This document shows positions 44,001 through 52,064 of a stretch of 52,413 bases of DNA, piece after piece. Source of the DNA: an uncultured Lachnospiraceae bacterium (lineage in GTDB: Bacteria > Bacillota > Clostridia > Lachnospirales > Lachnospiraceae). How positions within the stretch are numbered: the first letter of the stretch is position 1; every line of letters starts with the position of its first letter. The DNA is taken from assembly GCA_910585895.1 (NCBI GenBank), contig CAJUHY010000013.1, positions 1 to 52,413 of the forward strand. The letters are read 5' to 3'. The notes beneath the pieces are model-generated. The model was not told where the DNA came from, did not search any database, and was given only the letters and a program-made list of their open reading frames with translations. The translations under genes and the position numbers were made by a program.

Positions 44001-46836
44001 GTTTGCGGGCAGTGAATTTAAGACAGTTACAATCAACGGCACGGCAGTGACAGCGGATGGGGTGGAGTATGAACTCGTCCAGACGGTACAGATTGTGCCG
44101 GAAAATGTAGAGTATTTTATTGACTGTAACCAGCCCAATTCTGCGCAATATGCAGGATTACATGCGGCAGTAGGACTTAAAAACGATGCTGCAGATAAGA
44201 AATCACAAGATGGTTCCTGGGGTTACCTGATGACGGCCAGTGGATATAAAGGAACAGATGCCTATAATTCGGGCTGGTTTGATGCACAAGGTGATAAGAT
44301 TCAGTATCAGATTCCCATGGAAGCAGGAGAATATGCAGTTACGTTCGGATTTCATGATTGGTGGTACGCTGATTTTGAGAAGCGTCCGATGAATCTCAAA
44401 GCGTATGTGGGAGAGAGCACGGTGGACCTTGGAACCTGCGGCAGCAAATCCGACCCCAAAGAATTTACGGCGACAAAGGAACTGAAATTGGCTGCAGCTG
44501 CAGATGTCATCCTGTCGGTAGAGAAAGGAACTGCAGACGGCCCCATCCTCAGTTGGATATCCATTCAGAAAAAATCCGGGACAGACCGCAGCGCCTTAAA
44601 AGCGCAGATGAATCAGGTGTGCGTATTAAGCGCTGCGGATTACTCGGCGGAAAGCTATGGCAATCTTGCTGCGGCAGCAAAAGCAGGAATGGGACTGCTG
44701 ATTCGTGCACAAGCTACACAGGAGGAAGTCAATCAGGCGTCAGCGGCAATTGAGCAGGCTATCGGCGCACTGAGTGTTTCTGCTGAGAGTAAGACTGCAT
44801 TGGAGGAAGATTATAATGCAGCCAAAGCATTGGACATCACAAAATATACTACGCAGTCCGCAGAAGCTTTAAGCGCAGCCATTGCAGAGATTGGCACGCT
44901 TCTGAAAAAACCGAATATTACCAAAGAGGAACTGACTCAGGCAAAGGCGCATCTTGAGGAAGCTATACAGGGATTGGTAATCAGACCGGAGAGCAGACCT
45001 CAGGAGGAATTGCTGGAAGAGCTGGGAATCAGTATTCACCGCGCGAAGAATCTGACGTCCATTCTTTACACAGAAGCGAGCTGGGCAAAATTACAGACAG
45101 AGCTTGCGGCGGCAGAAGAAGTATTTAATAACCAGCAGGCGGATTCGGCAGCGCTGGCGTCTGCCCTGACCAAATTGCAGACTGCTTTGTCTGCCTTAGA
45201 AAGAGTTTCCGGGGGAGAGGAGCAGGACAGAAATGAACTGGGAAATTACCAGGCAGCGCTCAGCAAAGAAAAGCTGGAGAAAAATGATTATGTTCTCTAC
45301 ACAGCGAATTGCGGAACGCCGGACGCATCCGAGGTTCCGGGCGGAGAAAAAATGGGACTGCTGCAGTCAAGGGTAGACCAGGAATATGGAGCTGACCCCA
45401 GGACCAAGGCGATTTGGGGCTGCGCTCCCGCAGATGATAACTCCGCAGCGGTCAAGAGCGGTACGGATGCAGAAGACACAGGGGCATCTTATATCTATAT
45501 GTCGGAAGATGTGACATTTGACAAGGAGAAATCGGGATTGCGTTATGCATTTGAGACGCTTTCTGCTGCAGATAATTTTGCAGGTGTCTTAAAAGACACC
45601 TATGACGTGACTGTTTCCTTCAAAAACCCCTGGTCTGCCAGAACAATTGACATTACCATGGAAGGCAAGAAAGTTGAGACAAAATTGCAGTTGCCCCAGA
45701 ATACATGGATAAGCAAGACATACCGCGTGACGGTGAAGGATGGAGAATTAAATGTACTGCTGCATAACCCAGGCAGAACAGATAAATCTCAGGACCCATT
45801 AGTCAACTGCATTACCGTAAAGGCGGTGGAAGGCACGGCAGATGTTACGAAGCTTCAGCAGACGTTGGCAGAAGCTTTGGGATTGATAAATCATAAAGGG
45901 GAATATACTGCGGATTCTTGGAAGATTTTTGAAGATGCTTATCAGGCAGCGGAACGCATTGCCAACGGCGCCTTGAATGACCAGGAAAGTGTGGACAGTG
46001 CACAACAAGCGCTTGCGGCTGCCATCAAAGGTCTGGTCAAGGCAAGCAGTAAGGTGACGCAGATTAAGATTAGCGGAACTGTGAATAAGATTCTTGTGGG
46101 CAAGAGCGTAACCTTGCAGGCGGAGGTTCTGCCGGCGAATGCTGCCAATAAAGCGCTGAACTGGACGTCTTCGGATGCAAAAGTTGCCAGTGTAGATAAG
46201 AATGGAACAGTAACCGGTCTGGGAAGCGGCACTGCCGTCATCAAGGCGGAAGCCTTAGACGGCTCTAAAGTGTCAGGAAGTTACCAGATTACGGTGACGG
46301 ATGCAGTGAAAAAGATTTCCCTTAAGAGCGGCACCAAAGGAATTGCCGCAGGCAAGAAGGTGACAATTAAATCAACCGTGAGCGTTACCGGCAAGACTGC
46401 CAACAAGAAGCTGGCATGGAGTAGTTCTAATAAGAAGTATGCGGCAGTAAATGGCAAAGGAGTAGTCACCACCAAGAAAGCAGGGGCAGGAAAGACAGTC
46501 ACTATCACAGCCAAATCGACAGACGGAAGCGATAAGAACGCCAAGGTAAAGATTAAGATTGTCAAACATGCTGTGAAGAAAGTTAAACTGACCTGCAAGA
46601 AAACGTCCGTCAAGGCAGGAAAGAGTGTGACAGTCAAAGCAAAAATCACAACAAGCGGCAAGACGGCCAATAAGGCCTTAAGCTGGAGCATTTCAAATAA
46701 GAAATATGCTACCGTAAACAGCAAAGGCGTGGTAAATACCAAGAAAGCCGGCAAAGGAAAGACAGTGACTATTACAGCGAAATCCACCGATGGAACAAAT
46801 AAGAGCAGTAAAATTAAGATAAAAATTACAAAGTAA
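41011..46836 (+). CDS. Giant secreted GH30-family glycoside hydrolase with malectin-like, FIVAR and Ig-like modules
   Basis: The start is ATG 41011 after AAGGAGAG; the open frame begins at 40942 without a ribosome site. The 1941-residue protein has a signal peptide (FLAGLLAGVMVAGTAW). The GH30 catalytic domain (about 36-560) has acid/base Glu251 in EPMNEPDTNYW and nucleophile Glu359 in LWMSEITKGG. Then follow a carbohydrate-binding-like domain (570-690), an FN3-like domain, three malectin-like domains (about 787-943, 1034-1187, 1424-1604), an Ig-like domain, four FIVAR-type helical repeats (three at 1194-1400, one at 1610-1677) and three Ig-like group 2 domains, the last two very Lys-rich. 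GH30 members of this kind cut beta-1,6-galactan or related glycans; the substrate is not certain. There is no sortase anchor. Confidence 0.88.
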   Translation: MSKIFCKRFLAGLLAGVMVAGTAWTQIPAAKVSAQGTNQAAGEISVNPQIHYQTLEGWGTSLCWWGNSIGSWGDKDFNGNGTPDREEIAELAFSTEYLNLNIVRYNVGGGDKPDTSIKRVEGLVPGWTVDMTGKSDGSENFDSEAFYAKDTEDMNDAGQLWMLEQANKYRKEAAEENGTENDIINEVFSNSPPYYMTNSGSSTGGVNATSNLKTDQYDNFAMYMARAAKWIDNDLKEKFGSGVDFIEPMNEPDTNYWGDGSTKQEGCVFKPGTEQSNMLKAMERALGAQEFAGSLSGIEITGTDETALSNAINSFQKLTAEAKNSMTTIGAHTYSGNDSERHTLRKLAKSYDKDLWMSEITKGGGRHNHDSMTETQTKSLSEGIMADIKYMQPSAWVAWLVADSEYECLKHDENWGLIHCVFESDGPVPDYHTNLVNSNGSKKKGVPDEGYWAVTKQFYTLMQYSKYLKAGYTMIDIGDSNMCAALSPDGTELVVVAQNFSGERRTTVDLSTFQELGEAQLYRTSDTENCKYVGKQNVENGILDVSLPENSVSTYVVSLKAQMDCYKTIVEADVKKPSESGVTVSDLNKFTYTGTWDNQSTTDKTAAAAFSFEGSRAVLYASKGPRGTIANVSVDGGTPVKVSLYDKADIPEAVMYDTGKLAEGKHTVRVTIDSAVTADDGVMSGTSLTMSHAEIITGEVSLQSSSVIRKVSSYDRALSVSFDEVSGSGAYTVKYGTTEGNLDQSITTDRNMAVITGLTNGTTYYIQVEDRFGGVSNVVMGTPNVPEGKLLYFADAGTSSLYAPAADEQFGRFNSILDQPYGEDAVSGKKWGYMGTNVPAYYQSDDRWTSVREYASGLEYKFDLPAGTYSVTVAMKDPWNNKSRFTDILINGETKDKGLLPGNGISRTYKTTMAADGTLSVKAVKGSGNSDQSPMISFILISEFDANDTTITGLAELPVISTVSGVAPYLPETVTANTMGDSSVQLPAVWEKVSPEQFAGSEFKTVTINGTAVTADGVEYELVQTVQIVPENVEYFIDCNQPNSAQYAGLHAAVGLKNDAADKKSQDGSWGYLMTASGYKGTDAYNSGWFDAQGDKIQYQIPMEAGEYAVTFGFHDWWYADFEKRPMNLKAYVGESTVDLGTCGSKSDPKEFTATKELKLAAAADVILSVEKGTADGPILSWISIQKKSGTDRSALKAQMNQVCVLSAADYSAESYGNLAAAAKAGMGLLIRAQATQEEVNQASAAIEQAIGALSVSAESKTALEEDYNAAKALDITKYTTQSAEALSAAIAEIGTLLKKPNITKEELTQAKAHLEEAIQGLVIRPESRPQEELLEELGISIHRAKNLTSILYTEASWAKLQTELAAAEEVFNNQQADSAALASALTKLQTALSALERVSGGEEQDRNELGNYQAALSKEKLEKNDYVLYTANCGTPDASEVPGGEKMGLLQSRVDQEYGADPRTKAIWGCAPADDNSAAVKSGTDAEDTGASYIYMSEDVTFDKEKSGLRYAFETLSAADNFAGVLKDTYDVTVSFKNPWSARTIDITMEGKKVETKLQLPQNTWISKTYRVTVKDGELNVLLHNPGRTDKSQDPLVNCITVKAVEGTADVTKLQQTLAEALGLINHKGEYTADSWKIFEDAYQAAERIANGALNDQESVDSAQQALAAAIKGLVKASSKVTQIKISGTVNKILVGKSVTLQAEVLPANAANKALNWTSSDAKVASVDKNGTVTGLGSGTAVIKAEALDGSKVSGSYQITVTDAVKKISLKSGTKGIAAGKKVTIKSTVSVTGKTANKKLAWSSSNKKYAAVNGKGVVTTKKAGAGKTVTITAKSTDGSDKNAKVKIKIVKHAVKKVKLTCKKTSVKAGKSVTVKAKITTSGKTANKALSWSISNKKYATVNSKGVVNTKKAGKGKTVTITAKSTDGTNKSSKIKIKITK

Positions 46837-46847
46837 CAGACGAAACA

Positions 46848-46883
46848 GGCGCAGGGTCCTTGGGAGTAAAAGGGCTCTGCGCC
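46848..46883 (+). terminator. Terminator of the GH30 gene
   Basis: GGCGCAG pairs with CTGCGCC across a purine-rich loop and is followed by ATTTTC. Confidence 0.7.
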
Positions 46884-46974
46884 ATTTTCATAGCTGAATC
46901 ATTCTATAGATAAAGGCAGTGAAATCACCGATAGTCTTTCTGTATGATGTTTCTATCAAATTATCATGAAATAC

Positions 46975-47001
46975 TTGACAGAGAAAGTAGATAGATATAA
47001 T
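46975..47001 (+). promoter_or_regulatory. Promoter of the tetR/ABC operon
   Basis: TTGACA with TATAAT after 15 bp (or TAATAT after 17 bp). The start would fall on the operator at 47018. Confidence 0.6.
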
Positions 47002-47017
47002 ATAAAATATATGTTGC

Positions 47018-47031
47018 AAAACAATTGTTTT
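47018..47031. promoter_or_regulatory. Palindromic operator, probably for the adjacent TetR protein
   Basis: AAAACAATTGTTTT, a perfect 14-bp palindrome just downstream of the -10, 20 bases before the tetR start. This location suits autorepression by the TetR-family protein. Binding is inferred. Confidence 0.55.
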
Positions 47032-47051
47032 ATATTAAAAGGAGTGTATAA

Positions 47052-47639
47052 ATGCCGCCGAAAGCAAAGTTTACAAGGGAAGAAATAATTAATGCCGCTC
47101 TGGATATCGTCAGGACAGAAGGCTTTGCTGCCCTGACAGCCAGGACGTTAGGGGCAAAGCTTGGAAGTTCTGCCAGACCGATTTTTACGTTGTTTGCCAG
47201 TATGGATGAGGTATGTCAGGAAGTTGTGGCTGCAGCCAGGGCGCTGTATGCAGAATATGTGGACAGAGGTTTTGAGCAGACCGGGCTCCATGCTTTTAAG
47301 GGCGTAGGCATACAGTATGTAAAGTTTGCGCTTGCAGAACCGAAACTGTTCCAGGTATTGTTCATGTCAGAGCAGCCCAAGAAGCCGGCTATTGGGGATA
47401 TATTGCCGATGATTGAGGAGCATTACCAGCAGATTGTGGAATCAATTCAGGACGGCTATGGCCTGCAGCGGGAACAGGCAGAGTGGCTGTACCGCCATCT
47501 GTGGATATATACCCATGGGATTGCGGCGCTCTGTGCAACTAACATGTGTACATTTACACAGGAAGATATTGGCAGGATGATGACGGAAGTTTTCCGGGCA
47601 ATGATGAGAGAGTTAAAGGAAGGTGATAAAGATGATTGA
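47052..47639 (+). CDS. TetR/AcrR-family transcriptional regulator
   Basis: A 195-residue regulator. The N-terminal helix-turn-helix (FTREEIINAALDIVRTEGFAALTARTLGAKLG, then TLFASMDEV) is typical TetR; the C-terminal ligand/dimer domain is family-variable (QEVVAAARALYAEYV onward). Effector unknown. It precedes an ATPase/permease exporter and overlaps it, so induction of export by its ligand is the likely function. AAAAGGAGTG precedes the ATG; a palindromic operator lies in the promoter. Confidence 0.9.
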   Translation: MPPKAKFTREEIINAALDIVRTEGFAALTARTLGAKLGSSARPIFTLFASMDEVCQEVVAAARALYAEYVDRGFEQTGLHAFKGVGIQYVKFALAEPKLFQVLFMSEQPKKPAIGDILPMIEEHYQQIVESIQDGYGLQREQAEWLYRHLWIYTHGIAALCATNMCTFTQEDIGRMMTEVFRAMMRELKEGDKDD

Positions 47640-48324
47640 GGTGAAAGATGTAACGAAGTCTTACGGAAACAGGGATAATAAGCTATCAGTGTTAAAGGGC
47701 ATAACGGCAAAGATTGCGGATGGTGACTTCGTAGTAATTCTGGGGGCTTCCGGTTCCGGCAAATCTACATTGCTGAATGTGATTTCGGGGCTGGAGCAGC
47801 CGGATTGCGGGAGTGTCAAATATGATGGAAAGGATATTACAAAATTGTCAGACAGCGAATTGACCAGGTTTCGCAAAGATACGGTCGGTTTTATTTTCCA
47901 ACAATATTATCTGCTGCCGAATATGACGGTGGAAAAGAATGTACGCATGGGCGCGGACCTGGCAGGCAATGCAGAATACCGGGCAATTATTAAAGCTGTC
48001 GGGCTGGAAGGAAAATGGAAAAAGTATCCGGGTGAGCTCTCCGGCGGTGAGCAGCAGCGGGTGTCGATTGCCAGGGCATTGGCCAAAAAGCCGAACGTGC
48101 TTTTTTTGGATGAGCCGACAGGCGCATTGGATGAAGAAACGGGACGTCAGGCGCTTGATTATATCAGTGTCTTGCAGAAAGAACGGGGATTTACGATGGT
48201 GATGGTAACGCATAACCAAAATATCGCTCAGATGGCGAATACGGTAATTAGAATGAACAGTGGAAAGATTATGGAAGTCAGCGAGAATCAAACGCCTAAA
48301 ACGGCATATGAGATTGGATGGTGA
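47632..48324 (+). CDS. ABC transporter ATP-binding protein, MacB/LolD type
   Basis: The start is ATG 47632, overlapping the tetR stop by eight bases with AAGGAAGGTG upstream. The 230-residue ATPase has Walker A GASGSGKSTLLNVISG, signature LSGGEQQR, Walker B VLFLDEPTGALDEETG and the switch histidine MVMVTHN, the pattern of MacB/LolD/FtsE-type partners. It energises the permease encoded next. It is similar to, but clearly distinct from, the ATPase at 37296. Confidence 0.92.
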   Translation: MIEVKDVTKSYGNRDNKLSVLKGITAKIADGDFVVILGASGSGKSTLLNVISGLEQPDCGSVKYDGKDITKLSDSELTRFRKDTVGFIFQQYYLLPNMTVEKNVRMGADLAGNAEYRAIIKAVGLEGKWKKYPGELSGGEQQRVSIARALAKKPNVLFLDEPTGALDEETGRQALDYISVLQKERGFTMVMVTHNQNIAQMANTVIRMNSGKIMEVSENQTPKTAYEIGW

Positions 48325-48328
48325 GGAT

Positions 48329-49471
48329 ATGGTTGTGGGCATAAAAGATGCGGCCAGACTTGTCGGAATTTCCATTATTTCCTGCTGCGCAGTTTTGGTC
48401 TGTACGTTGTTTTTGAATTATTATCTTGATGTTTTGCAGATAGAAGATTTATTGTCCTCGGAACAGGCGGTCATATTTTACCACGCCCAGGTATCTACCG
48501 CCAAAGTTGTCTGCAGTGTCAGCGGCGGCTGTCTGCTGGTTACCTCCGTGGTAATGCTGTTTTTTTACATCAAGCACTACATTGACACACATAAAAAGGA
48601 ATTGGGAATATTAAAGGCGCTGGGTTATTCAAACCTGAAAATAGCCAGTAATTTCTGGGTGTTTTCTACAGGTGTTTTCTTGGGAGCGGCAGTTGGTTTT
48701 GCGGGGGCGTTTTTGCTGATGCCAGAGTTTTATAAGCGGCAGAATGAGGGAGAGATTTTACCGGAGATTGCCATTTCTTTTCATCCGTCTCTGCTCGTGT
48801 GTCTTGTGGCATTGCCGACAGCTGCGTTTGCCTTGCTTGCGGTACTTTACGCCTCTTTGAAACTGAAAAGACCAGTGCTTTTGCTGCTTAAAAATGATTT
48901 TCAGTCCTCGTCAAAGATAAAGAGGGTCAGGGCTGGAAAGGATTATCCATTTCTGAAGGATTTGAGGAGACATACGCTGCGGACGAAAAAAACCCTCGTA
49001 TTCTTTATTATTTTTGCTTCTTTCTGTTTTTCTTCCATGACACAGATGGCGGCAGGTGTGAATGAACTGGCAAGCGAGATGATGGGCATAATGATGTTAT
49101 TGATTGGAGTAATACTGGCATGTACAACGCTTTTTTTGGCAATCACAACTGTCATAAAAGGCAACGCAAAGACGATTGCCATGATGCGTGTGTTTGGCTA
49201 TTCGCAGAAGGAGTGCAGCCATGCATTGCTCGGCGGTTACCGCCCGATGTCGTATATTGGTTTTGTGCTGGGAACGGTATATCAATATGCATTATTGAGA
49301 ATTACGGTGGACATTGTCTTCAAGGATGTGGAGGGGGTGCCCGCATACGAGTTTGATTTTCCTGTCATGTTCCTGTCGCTGGCATTTTTCCTTGTGGTCT
49401 ATGAGGTCGTCATGCACTGTTATGCTGAGCAAATCAAGAAGATTTCTGTGAAAGAGATTATGCTGGAGTGA
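48329..49471 (+). CDS. FtsX-like ABC permease of the TetR-controlled exporter
   Basis: The start chosen is ATG 48329, four bases after the ATPase stop; the frame also opens at 48260 inside the ATPase gene. The 380-residue protein has about eight hydrophobic spans in two sets of four, with a short cytoplasmic region between (near KRPVLLLLKNDFQSSSKIK) and no large external domain. Each half resembles an FtsX repeat (the KKELGILKALGYSNLKIASNF and KGNAKTIAMMRVFGYSQKECS motifs are duplicated). Such small permeases often give resistance to antimicrobial peptides. Substrate unknown. Confidence 0.82.
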   Translation: MVVGIKDAARLVGISIISCCAVLVCTLFLNYYLDVLQIEDLLSSEQAVIFYHAQVSTAKVVCSVSGGCLLVTSVVMLFFYIKHYIDTHKKELGILKALGYSNLKIASNFWVFSTGVFLGAAVGFAGAFLLMPEFYKRQNEGEILPEIAISFHPSLLVCLVALPTAAFALLAVLYASLKLKRPVLLLLKNDFQSSSKIKRVRAGKDYPFLKDLRRHTLRTKKTLVFFIIFASFCFSSMTQMAAGVNELASEMMGIMMLLIGVILACTTLFLAITTVIKGNAKTIAMMRVFGYSQKECSHALLGGYRPMSYIGFVLGTVYQYALLRITVDIVFKDVEGVPAYEFDFPVMFLSLAFFLVVYEVVMHCYAEQIKKISVKEIMLE

Positions 49472-49502
49472 TTTGCCGGACTGTCTGTTTAACAGAATAT
49501 AT

Positions 49503-49541
49503 GGGACTGTCACTTAATTGTGGCAGTCTCTCATTTTTTTG
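49503..49541 (+). terminator. Terminator of the TetR/ABC operon
   Basis: GGGACTGTCAC pairs with GTGGCAGTCTC (two G-T pairs) and is followed by a run of seven Ts, which directly abuts the next promoter. Confidence 0.8.
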
Positions 49542-49570
49542 AAACCTTTTTCCATGTAATGGTATCTAAT
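49540..49570 (+). promoter_or_regulatory. ECF-type promoter upstream of the sigma factor gene (probable autoregulation)
   Basis: TGAAAC, 16-bp spacer, GTATCTAA. It closely follows the Bacillus ECF consensus TGAAAC-N16-CGTATA and lies about 70 bases upstream of the sigma gene. Recognition by its own sigma factor is inference. Confidence 0.6.
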
Positions 49571-49641
49571 AAGTATACAAAGAAAATAGTTAATCAAAAG
49601 AGAAGAACAGTTGCCAAGCTGTGGAAGGGAGGGCAGGAAGT

Positions 49642-50139
49642 ATGCAGACACTCATTGAGAAAGCTGTCCAGGGGGATGTGGAGGCGTTTTTGGAATTGAT
49701 GGACAAGAATTCGCTGGCAATGTATAAAGTGGCCCGCGCAATATTGAATAATGATGATGATGCGGCAGACGCTATTCAAAGTACAATTCTTAAGTGTTTC
49801 GAGAAGATGGATACCTTGCAGAAACCGGAGTATTTCAAGACCTGGTTAATCCGAATTTTGATTAATAACTGCAACCGCATCCTGCGTCATTACAAAAGGG
49901 AAAGTCTGCCGGGTGAAATGCCGGAAACATTGAAGATGGATTCGGCTCTGGCAGAATTTGAATTTAAAGAAATGCTGAGTCTGGTGGATGAAAAATATCG
50001 TCTGGTTTTAATCCTGTATTACCTGGAAGGATTTAAGATTCCGGAAATCGCAGCGCTTTTAGAAATGAATGTTAATACGGTGAAGACAAGGCTTGCGCGG
50101 GCCAGAGAGCAGATTCGCACAGCGTATCTGCAAAAATAG
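49642..50139 (+). CDS. ECF-type RNA polymerase sigma factor
   Basis: The start is ATG 49642 after GGGAGG; an upstream in-frame GTG at 49621 is less likely. The 165-residue protein has sigma region 2 (VEAFLELMDKNSLAMYKVAR, DDAADAIQSTILKCFEKM, YFKTWLIRILINNC) and region 4 with helix-turn-helix (YLEGFKIPEIAALLEMNVNTVKTRLARAR). It lacks regions 1 and 3, as ECF factors do. It is followed after 84 bases by a DUF4179 membrane protein, its likely anti-sigma. Its function is probably envelope stress response. Confidence 0.92.
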   Translation: MQTLIEKAVQGDVEAFLELMDKNSLAMYKVARAILNNDDDAADAIQSTILKCFEKMDTLQKPEYFKTWLIRILINNCNRILRHYKRESLPGEMPETLKMDSALAEFEFKEMLSLVDEKYRLVLILYYLEGFKIPEIAALLEMNVNTVKTRLARAREQIRTAYLQK

Positions 50140-50223
50140 AAATTGCAAAGTTTCAGCGTAACAGAGGGGCAGAAAACGTAGATACCAGGAAGAACAATAT
50201 GAACGAAAAAGGGAGGATTTTAA

Positions 50224-51645
50224 ATGGAAAAGCAAAGAAAAATATTGCAGACAGATAATTCACAATTGGATGATAACATTAAGAAAACTCTGGCTGGGAC
50301 ATTTCCGCTCCCGCCCAAGGTGGCGGCTGCCCAGAGGGAATCGTTTGCCAAAGTGCGTGATATGTCAAAAGAGAAGGAGAATCGTGCGCAGCAAAATAAT
50401 GGAGATATCCTGCTGGGAGAGAGCGGGGGCGGCAAGAGCCGGCGGAAGATAAAAAAACTGCTTTTCCGCAGCTTTGCGGGAGCGGCAGCAGTGACAGCGG
50501 CGGCGTTTTGCTGTATCTATATTGTAAATCCATCGGTTGCTGCCCAGGTTCCCATTGTAAGCCATGTATTTGAGCAAATAGGCGGGGCGCTGGATTTTGC
50601 AGGAGATTACGAGAAATTGGCGGAACCGGTACAAGCTGATGAAAAAGGGATAGAAAGCATAACCATAGATGGAACAAATCTCACGCTTTCAGAAGTATAC
50701 TGCAATGGGACAGCCCTTTATCTGAGCCTTGTTGTTCGTTCCCAAGAGAAAATACCGGACACTTTTTACGATGAGGACGGAAAGCCGATGATTAGTATGT
50801 ATGGTCAAATTGATTTCGATTTTGATGAAGAAGGAGCGATTGACCTGTTATATGTCGGAGATTCCGAGGTTGACGGTAAACTGGTGGATGACAATACTTT
50901 TGCCGGGGTAATCCGTTTTGATATGGGACAGCATTTTTCAGACAAGGGTGTGGAAATACCAGATAATTTTAAGGTACAACTATCTGTTCCCCAGATTGTG
51001 GGGACAAAATTGCACGATACCCGTCCGGAAATGCCCAAGGAGCTGAGAGACCAATATGAAGCCGCCATGGAAGAAAATGGTCTTGGCCTGACGGAAGAAG
51101 ATTACGAACGTTTTACAGAGGAGCAGAAAGATATCGAACATCAACTGTTTAATGATATGTGGAATGCCTATTATGAATTGTATCCAGACAGACAGACATA
51201 CCCGAATCAATATGATAACTGGTTCCTGTACGGTCCCTGGGATTTTGCGTTTGATGTGGCAAAGAACGATGAGGATGTCATCCGCAAGGAAATCAATGAT
51301 ATCAATGAAAACGGTCTTGGAATAATCTCTGTTACGAAAACTCCGATGGAAATTAACGTGGAGATGCCTGAAAATCTCGACTGTTTTGCAGCTATTCTTG
51401 ATGCAAACGGAAACTTGATGGGCAATGAGGTTCCCGGTTATGGCAATGATGTACCTGTCAATGGTTATGACACATCGAGGATATATGTCTATATCTGTGA
51501 TTATGTAGAATATATGGATGAACTCAAGGGCGTCTGGTGGTCAGGCGGCTACGATGAGAGCGTAAAAGGGGAAGTCTTTAAAGAACTGCTGGATGAGCGT
51601 TCCCTTTACAGCAGGGAAATTATATTTGAAGAGCAGGAAAAGTGA
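50224..51645 (+). CDS. DUF4179-type anti-sigma/membrane partner of the ECF sigma factor
   Basis: A 473-residue single-span membrane protein. The cytoplasmic N-terminus (about 1-75) includes the sigma-binding-like segment LDDNIKKTLAGTFPLPPKVAAAQRE; one span (LLFRSFAGAAAVTAAAFCCIYIV) leads to a large extracytoplasmic domain with DUF4179-like features (ITIDGTNLTLSEVYCNGTALYLSL) and a C-terminal DUF5643-type region. Anti-sigmas of this class hold the sigma factor inactive until an envelope signal is sensed outside. GGGAGGA precedes the ATG. Confidence 0.85.
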   Translation: MEKQRKILQTDNSQLDDNIKKTLAGTFPLPPKVAAAQRESFAKVRDMSKEKENRAQQNNGDILLGESGGGKSRRKIKKLLFRSFAGAAAVTAAAFCCIYIVNPSVAAQVPIVSHVFEQIGGALDFAGDYEKLAEPVQADEKGIESITIDGTNLTLSEVYCNGTALYLSLVVRSQEKIPDTFYDEDGKPMISMYGQIDFDFDEEGAIDLLYVGDSEVDGKLVDDNTFAGVIRFDMGQHFSDKGVEIPDNFKVQLSVPQIVGTKLHDTRPEMPKELRDQYEAAMEENGLGLTEEDYERFTEEQKDIEHQLFNDMWNAYYELYPDRQTYPNQYDNWFLYGPWDFAFDVAKNDEDVIRKEINDINENGLGIISVTKTPMEINVEMPENLDCFAAILDANGNLMGNEVPGYGNDVPVNGYDTSRIYVYICDYVEYMDELKGVWWSGGYDESVKGEVFKELLDERSLYSREIIFEEQEK

Positions 51646-51683
51646 AATAGCAAGGGAATAAATCAGTCTTCTTAGGGACGATG

Positions 51684-51715
51684 AGCAGTAGGGTGTAAAA
51701 ACCCTGCTGCTTTTT
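51684..51715 (+). terminator. Terminator of the ECF sigma/anti-sigma operon
   Basis: AGCAG-t-AGGGT pairs with ACCCT-g-CTGCT, followed by TTTTT. Confidence 0.75.
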
Positions 51716-51783
51716 AGCAGGTTGGCATAAACGGTGTTTTCATGTGGAGAGCCCTGAATGAATCCAAGTAAATATGAAAATGA

Positions 51784-51812
51784 TTGACAGATAACATGAA
51801 AAGAGATAAAAT
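51784..51812 (+). promoter_or_regulatory. Promoter upstream of the chemotaxis receptor gene
   Basis: TTGACA, 17-bp spacer, TAAAAT. Transcription from here would give a leader of about 245 bases. The stretch 51813-52064 is AT-rich with no gene; only CACGCACAG near 51839 recalls the start of a c-di-GMP aptamer, and the rest of that aptamer is missing. Confidence 0.55.
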
Positions 51813-52064
51813 TATTATAAGGTGCGAAAGAGAAGGTCACGCACAGAAAAATATAATGTATTGATACAAGATTGATTAATTTATTTAACCCTTTGTTTGC
51901 ATAATTTTAACATCATAAATCATTCGAGCAAGAAGTTATTTGAATTAGAAGTTATGTGTTGTACTTAATGTGATTGCCGGATGATGAAGGAGCTTTCTTT
52001 TTACAGCATCTTTCCCCAGACAGAGATTAGGGGATTAAATTTAAGATGAAAGAAGGAGAGAGTT

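Noticed and set aside
46281..46787. A 168-codon hydrophobic frame antisense to the Ig-like tail of the GH30 protein.
   Set aside because: The apparent membrane-like product arises because Lys/Thr/Ser codons read in reverse give Phe/Leu/Val; the repeats explain it.
51831..51850. GTCACGCACAG resembling the start of a c-di-GMP-I riboswitch.
   Set aside because: The rest of the aptamer (the GAAA tetraloop and GACGCAAAGCC parts) is absent.
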